In this document: piece by piece, positions 59,015-64,000 of the stretch
Layout: every line of letters starts with the position of its first letter
Numbering within the stretch: position 1 is the stretch's first letter
Origin: Peptoniphilus_A genitalis
GTDB taxonomy: Bacteria > Bacillota > Clostridia > Tissierellales > Peptoniphilaceae
DNA length: 64,000 nt
Assembly (NCBI RefSeq): GCF_949769225.1
Contig: NZ_CATKPB010000004.1
Direction: 5' to 3' (one strand)
The notes under the pieces: generated by a model
Told to the model about the DNA's origin: nothing
What the model saw: only the letters and a program-made list of their open reading frames with translations
The model's database searches: none
Position numbers and translations under genes: made by a program

Positions 59015-59881
59015 TTAAAATCCTCTCAATACATCAGGCCTAAAAGACTTTTTCTTTAAAGTTTTTTCTATTGCACTTATTAGGCCTTCCTTGTCTTCAT
59101 TTAAAGTTCCGGCAAGTAGAACGTAGTTGGATGCGTGATTGGACCTAAATACTGTGCCTTCAGAGTCCACGTGCTCCAAGAATATTTTCATCTCTTCAAG
59201 GATTTGACCTGCATCTGGCATCTTAAACTTGCCAGTAACATAGTCTTCATAAAGAGGTGTGTTCTTGTAAATTCTCATTGTAAGATAACCCAAGAAGTCT
59301 GGCTTGGTTTCTGAAATTAATTTTGCAGTTCCAATTGCATTTCTTTCCATGCCCTCTACTCCGCCAAGACCTGCTATGATTGTGATGGAAGTTGTAAATC
59401 CAGCTTCCTTTGCCTTCTTCATGGCAGTCACATATTCTTCATAAGTTACCCCCTTTTGGATTTCCTTTAGGAGTTCTTCGTCTCCTGTTTCGAAACCAAT
59501 ATAGAGCATCTCAAGTCCTTCAGCCCTAAGTTCCTTTAGTTCTTCAAGGGACTTTCTATTTATATCTTGGGCAGTTGTATAGGATGAAACTCTTTTGACA
59601 TTGGGATAGTATTTTTTTATGGTCTTTAGGATTTCCACAAGGTCCTTTGTCTTTAATACTAGAGCGTCTCCATCTGCCAAGAAGATCCTTTCAAAATAAT
59701 CTCCATAGGAGCTCATTTCTATTAGGTCCTTCTTTATATCTTCAAGGGGTCTTATCCTAAAATCATCATCCTTGTACATGTAGCAAAAAGTACAGTTGTT
59801 GTGAGAACAACCAACTGTAGCTTGAATTATTAGTGACCTAGCCTCACTTGGCGGTCTAAAAACATTTCCGTAATACTGCAT
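59015..59881 (-). CDS. Radical SAM protein
   Basis: A 288-residue radical SAM enzyme. The cluster motif is GCSHNNCTFCYMYK, with spacing C-x4-C-x2-C rather than the common C-x3-C-x2-C, a form known in some YgiQ/Elp3-related groups. After it come EMLYIGFETGDEELLKEIQKG and TTSITIIAGLGGVEGMERNA, typical of the TIM-barrel core. No second iron-sulfur or B12 domain is present. The substrate is unknown. It is followed by the charged 147-residue protein. Confidence 0.85.
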   Translation of the reverse strand: MQYYGNVFRPPSEARSLIIQATVGCSHNNCTFCYMYKDDDFRIRPLEDIKKDLIEMSSYGDYFERIFLADGDALVLKTKDLVEILKTIKKYYPNVKRVSSYTTAQDINRKSLEELKELRAEGLEMLYIGFETGDEELLKEIQKGVTYEEYVTAMKKAKEAGFTTSITIIAGLGGVEGMERNAIGTAKLISETKPDFLGYLTMRIYKNTPLYEDYVTGKFKMPDAGQILEEMKIFLEHVDSEGTVFRSNHASNYVLLAGTLNEDKEGLISAIEKTLKKKSFRPDVLRGF

Positions 59882-59915
59882 ATAACTTCCCTCTCTTTTT
59901 TATTCTCTTTTTATT

Positions 59916-61370
59916 TTAATTTTTTCCGTGCTTCTTTAATAAGTCGTCCTTTAGCTTCCAAAGTTTTTCTGACAAGTCGACGATGTACTCATTTGGATTG
60001 TCAAGTCTCTTAGTTTCTTCCCAAAGAGTATCAAGTTCTGCCTCAGCTCTTGCTCTTATTTCATCAAGGCTTGGCATCTTGTAAACAAGTTCACCCTTGT
60101 CATAAATTTGGACAAGGACCTTCTTAGCTGTGTAGTCTGTAAGTGTCTTTCTCTTCCAAGTGTAGATTGGGTGGAAGACCTCGTAATTATCCTTAGGGAT
60201 TTCTTCATCTCTTAGGGCTATGACATCACCCATGGCCTTGCCAGTTTCATTTTCATAAAATCTGTAAAGTTCCTTAAAGCCTGGTGTAGTAATTTTTGCC
60301 ACGTTTTCAGAAATTTTAATCTTTGGAGTGATCTTTCCCTCTTCATCTTCTGTGGCAACAAGTTTATAAACTCCACCAAAAACTGGAGATGACTTTGATG
60401 TAATAAGTCTTTCCCCAACTCCAAAGGAGTCAAGCTTTGCCCCTTGATGGAGGATTGTCCTAATTGTGTACTCATCTAGGGAGTTGGATGCCATAATCTT
60501 AACATCTTCATAGCCTGCATCATCTAGCATCTTTCTCGCCTTGTTGGAAATGTAAGTTATATCCCCAGAGTCAATTCTTATGCCCTTAGGTCTAAATCCA
60601 CGAGGAACAACTTCTTCGTCAAAGACCTTGATAGCATTAGGGACACCTTCCTTAAGAGTGTCGTAAGTGTCAACAAGAAGTAGACAGTTGTCTGGATAAA
60701 CTCTTGCAAATGCCCTAAAGGCTTCTAGTTCTGTGTCAAACATTTGAACCCAAGAGTGAGCCATAGTACCAAGAGCTGGCACTCCAAACATCTTGTCTGT
60801 CAAAGTGTTAGCTGTTCCTGCACAACCACCTATGTAGGCTGCCCTTGCTCCAAGATTTGCTGCAGAATATCCTTGGGCTCTTCTTGATCCAAATTCAACA
60901 ACTGGTCTGCCCTTAGCTTGCTTAACAATTCTTGATGCTTTAGTTGCAATCATAGATTGGTGGTTTATGGTAAGTAGAACCATAGTCTCAAGCATTTGAG
61001 CTTGAATAGCTGGGCCTCTTACTATTAAAAGTGGTTCACCAGGGAAGGCTAGAGTTCCTTCTGGCATTGCCCAAACGTCACATTTAAATTCAAAATCTTT
61101 TAAATAAGATAAAAATTCCTCGTCAAAAATTCCCTTTTCTCTTAAGAAGTCTATGTCTTCTTCTGAGAAGTGGAGGTTCTCCATGTACTCAATAAGTTGT
61201 TCAAGTCCAGCAACAATTGTATACTCTCCGTTGTCAGGCACTTCTCTGAAGAACATATCAAAGATGACAGTCTTGTCTCTTAGTCCCTCCTTAAAAAAAC
61301 CATTGGCCATTGTGAGTTCATAGAAATCCACAAGCAAGGTGTAATTTTTCTTTACATTATAATTTACCAT
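59916..61370 (-). CDS. pncB: Nicotinate phosphoribosyltransferase
   Basis: A 484-residue enzyme that makes nicotinate mononucleotide from nicotinate and PRPP, the salvage step of NAD synthesis. It has the family motifs LVDFYELTMANGFF at the N-terminus, VVEFGSRRAQG, AYIGGCAGTANT, GTMAHSWVQMF and RIDSGDITYISNKAR. The length fits the Gram-positive type (about 480-490). It has its own extended -10 promoter and ends the minus-strand cluster on the right; the radical SAM gene follows 34 bp downstream. Confidence 0.95.
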   Translation of the reverse strand: MVNYNVKKNYTLLVDFYELTMANGFFKEGLRDKTVIFDMFFREVPDNGEYTIVAGLEQLIEYMENLHFSEEDIDFLREKGIFDEEFLSYLKDFEFKCDVWAMPEGTLAFPGEPLLIVRGPAIQAQMLETMVLLTINHQSMIATKASRIVKQAKGRPVVEFGSRRAQGYSAANLGARAAYIGGCAGTANTLTDKMFGVPALGTMAHSWVQMFDTELEAFRAFARVYPDNCLLLVDTYDTLKEGVPNAIKVFDEEVVPRGFRPKGIRIDSGDITYISNKARKMLDDAGYEDVKIMASNSLDEYTIRTILHQGAKLDSFGVGERLITSKSSPVFGGVYKLVATEDEEGKITPKIKISENVAKITTPGFKELYRFYENETGKAMGDVIALRDEEIPKDNYEVFHPIYTWKRKTLTDYTAKKVLVQIYDKGELVYKMPSLDEIRARAEAELDTLWEETKRLDNPNEYIVDLSEKLWKLKDDLLKKHGKN

Positions 61371-61396
61371 TTTATACTTCCTTTTCTTTTATCTAG

Positions 61397-61406
61397 CCTA
61401 GCTAGG
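61397..61406. promoter_or_regulatory. Short palindrome in the pncB leader
   Basis: CCTAGCTAGG lies in the pncB leader. It is too short to assign to a regulator, but NAD genes are often under NiaR or similar control. Confidence 0.25.
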
Positions 61407-61428
61407 TCTCCTTTAGTTAATTACCTAA

Positions 61429-61437
61429 ATTATATCA
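61429..61437 (-). promoter_or_regulatory. Extended -10 promoter of pncB
   Basis: TGATATAAT on the minus strand, about 60 bp before the pncB ATG. The -35 is weak, so the TG extension is needed to call it. Confidence 0.45.
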
Positions 61438-61607
61438 CAAAGGAGATTTTTTTAATAATTTAATGGCTCTCACCCTTATATATGCCCAAAAATATTTTTA
61501 TAAAAGTTTACTTGTGTTATAATTTTTAAGAAAAAATTCTTGCGAGCTTCTTTTCTATGAAGAGACTCTTAAAGATTTTCAAATTCTTATTAATTAGTAA
61601 ATAACTA

Positions 61608-61616
61608 TGCTATAAT
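61608..61616 (+). promoter_or_regulatory. Extended -10 promoter of the 61645 gene
   Basis: TGCTATAAT on the plus strand, about 30 bp before the TTG start codon of the TtcA-like gene. The -35 is poor. Confidence 0.45.
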
Positions 61617-61644
61617 AACAATAGATTGGTAAAGGTGAAATTTT

Positions 61645-62463
61645 TTGGAAAAAGTTAAAAGCATTGTGGACATAGAGAGGTCCCTAATAAAAACTTACAG
61701 GAGAGACATTTATAAAAAATTCGTCAAGGGGATCAACAATTATGAAATGATTAGCCCTGGCGACAAGATTGCAGTTGCAATATCAGGTGGCAAGGACTCG
61801 CTAACTCTTGCCAAGCTCTTGCAAGAACTCAAGAAGCACAACAAGGTTCCCTTTGAATTAGAATTCATTGCCATGGACCCAGGCTACCTTCCTGAGAACA
61901 GAGAGAGGCTTGAGTACAACTGCGAGAAGCTTGGAATCCCTGTCAAGGTTCACGACTCTGATGTCTTTTCAGTTGCTGAGAAGTTGTCATCAGGTGGATC
62001 AACTTGTTACATGTGTGCAAGGATGCGTCGAGGCAATTTATACAACAGAGCCCAAGAGCTTGGCTGCAATAAGCTTGCCCTTGGTCACCACTTTGATGAT
62101 GTCATCGAGACAGTTCTTTTAAATATAATCTACGCTGGCGACTTCAAGACAATGATGCCAAAGTTGAAATCCAAAAACTTTAAAGGCTTAGAACTCATTA
62201 GGCCCATGTATCTTGTAAGAGAGGAAGCCATTATTAGATTTATGAAGTCCACTGGCCTTTCTGCTCTTGACTGTGCCTGCACTGTTACCCAAAAGCAGTC
62301 TGGTAACAAGAGGTTTTTCATCAAGGACCTCATCGAAGAGCTCAAGAAGGAAAACAAAAATGTTGACATAAATATCTTGCGTGCAACAGAAAATGTCAAC
62401 ATGGATCAAATTCTTGGCTACAAGGAAAAGGGCGAAAGACACAACTTTTTAGAATTTTACTAA
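61645..62463 (+). CDS. ttcA: TtcA-like tRNA 2-thiolation protein
   Basis: A 272-residue PP-loop ATPase. SGGKDS (residues 47-52) is the nucleotide-activating loop. Cys121 and Cys124 in TCYMCARMRRG and a third Cys near 210 in DCACTVTQ match the three ligands of the iron-sulfur cluster in TtcA, which thiolates cytidine 32 in tRNA. The frame begins with TTG at 61645, supported by AAAGGTGA upstream. The family has several look-alike branches (TtuA, TtcA), so the exact tRNA target is less certain than the chemistry. Confidence 0.82.
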   Translation: MEKVKSIVDIERSLIKTYRRDIYKKFVKGINNYEMISPGDKIAVAISGGKDSLTLAKLLQELKKHNKVPFELEFIAMDPGYLPENRERLEYNCEKLGIPVKVHDSDVFSVAEKLSSGGSTCYMCARMRRGNLYNRAQELGCNKLALGHHFDDVIETVLLNIIYAGDFKTMMPKLKSKNFKGLELIRPMYLVREEAIIRFMKSTGLSALDCACTVTQKQSGNKRFFIKDLIEELKKENKNVDINILRATENVNMDQILGYKEKGERHNFLEFY

Positions 62464-62588
62464 AAAAATAAAATCCTGTTTTTTATCGAGATTATGGGGT
62501 ATGTAAGTTAAGGTAATTTAAGTTTGTTAAATGTATTGAAGGGAAGGACTTAATTAAGTCTTTACTTTATAAAATATAAGGAGGATTT

Positions 62589-63800
62589 ATGGAAAACTTA
62601 TTGTCAGTACCTATTAAAGACGATATATATTTTATAGGTACAAATGATAGAAAGACTGAACTATTTGAAGGAATGTGGCCACTACCAAAGGGTGTTGCTT
62701 ACAACTCTTATGTGTTAAAGGGAGAAAAAAATATACTTTTTGACCTAGTAAGAGTTAACACTATTGACGATTACATTCAAAAGATCAATGAAATTATTGG
62801 AGAAAATGAAAAAATTGATTACATAGTAATCAATCACATGGAACCAGACCACACATCTTCAATTAAGACAATCTTGGACATCTATCCAGATGCAAAACTT
62901 GTTACAAACAAGAAGGCTGTTGCCATGTTAAAGAACTTCTACGAAGTTACAGACAACATCATCGAAGTTAAAGAAGGAGAAACTGTAGAACTTGGTAGTA
63001 GAAAGTTAACTTTCTACATGACTCCAATGGTTCACTGGCCAGAATCTATGGTTGCCTACGAAGAAGCAACTAAGACTTTATTCTCACAAGACATCTTCGG
63101 TGGCTTTGGTACACTTGATGGCGGAATCTTTGACGACCAAATTGAATACCATTCACAGTATCTAGAAGAAACTACAAGATACTTCATCAACATAGTTGGT
63201 AAGTATGCAACACAAGCCCTAAAAGCTCTTAAGAAGCTAGAAGGTCTTGATATTGAACTTATTTGCCCAGACCACGGACCAATCTGGAGAAAAAATCCAC
63301 AAAAGATTATCGACATCTACACATCACTTGCTAATCAAGAAACAATCGACGGCTGTGTAGTAATCTTCGGTTCAATGTACGGTAACACAGAAACAATGGC
63401 AGAAGCAGTTGCAAGAGGACTTTCTGAAGGTGGACTTAAGAATGTAAAAGTCCGTGACATCACAAAGACTTCTTACTCCTACCTACTTTCTGACATCTGG
63501 AGATACAAGGGAGTTATCTTGGGTTCATGTTCTTACGACAACAACCTCTTCCCTCCAATGAACTACCTATTGACAGAAGTTTCTCACCAAAGAATGAAAA
63601 ACAACTACTGGGGAATCTTCGGTTCCTACTCTTGGTCAGGTGGAGCTCTAAAAACTCTAAAGAAATACATGGAAGATGGCAAGTACGATGTGCTTGACAC
63701 TCAACTTGAAATCCAAGGTGCAGCAACACATGAAGAGTTACAACAACTTATCGACTTTGGTAAGGAAATGGCTGCAAAAATCCTAGCAAAAGAAGATTAA
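62589..63800 (+). CDS. fprA: FprA-type flavodiiron protein
   Basis: A 403-residue A-type flavoprotein that reduces O2 to water or NO to N2O. The metallo-beta-lactamase-like part has the diiron ligands HMEPDH (83-88), further His in MTPMVHWPESM and SQDIFGGF, and PDHGPIW. The flavodoxin domain starts near residue 255 (VIFGSMYGNTETMA) and holds FMN. Length is that of a plain FDP without rubredoxin fusion, so electrons come from a separate partner. It has a GGAGG ribosome site and a downstream terminator. It complements the ahpCF peroxide defence at 2-4 kb. Confidence 0.94.
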   Translation: MENLLSVPIKDDIYFIGTNDRKTELFEGMWPLPKGVAYNSYVLKGEKNILFDLVRVNTIDDYIQKINEIIGENEKIDYIVINHMEPDHTSSIKTILDIYPDAKLVTNKKAVAMLKNFYEVTDNIIEVKEGETVELGSRKLTFYMTPMVHWPESMVAYEEATKTLFSQDIFGGFGTLDGGIFDDQIEYHSQYLEETTRYFINIVGKYATQALKALKKLEGLDIELICPDHGPIWRKNPQKIIDIYTSLANQETIDGCVVIFGSMYGNTETMAEAVARGLSEGGLKNVKVRDITKTSYSYLLSDIWRYKGVILGSCSYDNNLFPPMNYLLTEVSHQRMKNNYWGIFGSYSWSGGALKTLKKYMEDGKYDVLDTQLEIQGAATHEELQQLIDFGKEMAAKILAKED

Positions 63801-63821
63801 TAAAAGTTAAATAAATAAAAT

Positions 63822-63857
63822 AAATCTCCACTTATGACTCATAGGTGGAGATTTTTT
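63822..63857 (+). terminator. Terminator after fprA
   Basis: AAATCTCCAC/GTGGAGATTT arms with a T run, 22 bp after the fprA stop. Confidence 0.88.
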
Positions 63858-63904
63858 ATGTAGATTTTTATTTTTAAATTAGTTGGGATTTTTATTTTTT
63901 GGCT

Positions 63905-63975
63905 ATTTTAATTTTGTTAACTTATAATTTTTTGAATCTCTTATAATTCTTTAAGGCTCTTTCCTCTCAATTATT
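63905..63975 (-). repeat. Fragment related to the 18-bp arrays
   Basis: On the minus strand two AATTATAAG-type units (reading NYKR and NYKL) occur 19 bp apart, so a 1-bp indel breaks the frame. It resembles array 3 but is short; the match is weaker than for the three main arrays. Confidence 0.4.
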
Positions 63976-64000
63976 TGTTAACTTCCTTCTCTCTCTTTAA

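Overview
The window looks like a chromosomal segment of an AT-rich, Gram-positive anaerobe of the Clostridia/Tissierellia kind, most likely a Peptoniphilaceae relative (Peptoniphilus/Anaerococcus type). This is inferred from AT-rich intergenic DNA, strong AGGAGG-type ribosome sites, class C sortase pili, SLH-anchored surface protein, two electron-transfer flavoprotein pairs, a butyryl-CoA-type dehydrogenase, an FprA flavodiiron protein and the absence of respiratory genes. No rRNA, tRNA, transposase, prophage or CRISPR array was seen.

Layout. 1-1650: start of the S10 ribosomal operon (rpsJ-rplC-rplD, minus strand, rplD cut by the window edge) with a near-consensus promoter and a structured leader. 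2.0-4.2 kb: ahpC-ahpF peroxide defence pair. 4.8-6.6 kb: etfB-etfA (plus). 6.9-12.3 kb: a minus-strand operon of lactate/glycolate-type FAD dehydrogenase, acyl-CoA dehydrogenase, second etfB-etfA and lrgA-lrgB, with a divergent regulator-like gene of unknown family (12.5-13.9 kb). 14.3-20.9 kb: a 2193-residue S8 cell-envelope protease with SLH anchor, bracketed by 112-bp direct repeats. 21.5-24.4 kb: YfcC transporter plus isoaspartyl dipeptidase. 24.5-25.0 kb: YoeB/RelB-type toxin-antitoxin. 25.1-46.4 kb: a pilus/adhesin island with three class C sortases, two pilins, two small paralogous membrane proteins of unknown function and a 4691-residue CnaB adhesin. 47.7-51.7 kb: MacA-MacB-type ABC exporter. 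51.9-53.2 kb: NhaC antiporter. 53.5-56.9 kb: OpuC-type osmoprotectant importer. 57.3-61.4 kb: AI-2E family protein, a charged orphan, a radical SAM protein and nicotinate phosphoribosyltransferase. 61.6-63.8 kb: TtcA-like thiolase and FprA flavodiiron protein.

How it fits together. The left third is anaerobic energy and redox metabolism: flavin-based electron transfer with lactate-type oxidation, possible pyruvate/lactate traffic through LrgAB, and peroxide removal. The middle is a surface-interaction island: protease, peptide-degradation genes, pili and giant adhesin. The right third is transport, osmotic balance, NAD synthesis and oxygen/NO detoxification.

The most unusual signal is not a known gene. 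Three intergenic regions (4335-4580, 47021-47263, 57118-57279), and perhaps a fourth at 63.9 kb, hold degenerate 18-bp arrays. In one frame they read as the same hexapeptide, [Y/C]-x-[L/V/F]-[I/V]-K-x, for about 8-14 units without an indel and with synonymous codon changes, yet with occasional in-frame stops. They look like remnants or members of an undescribed repeat-peptide family. Other points are a 272-bp MITE-like element beginning at the etfA stop codon, recurrent two-hairpin repeats, a G8 tract in a possible promoter upstream of the giant adhesin, and a compact structured RNA candidate inside the pilus locus.
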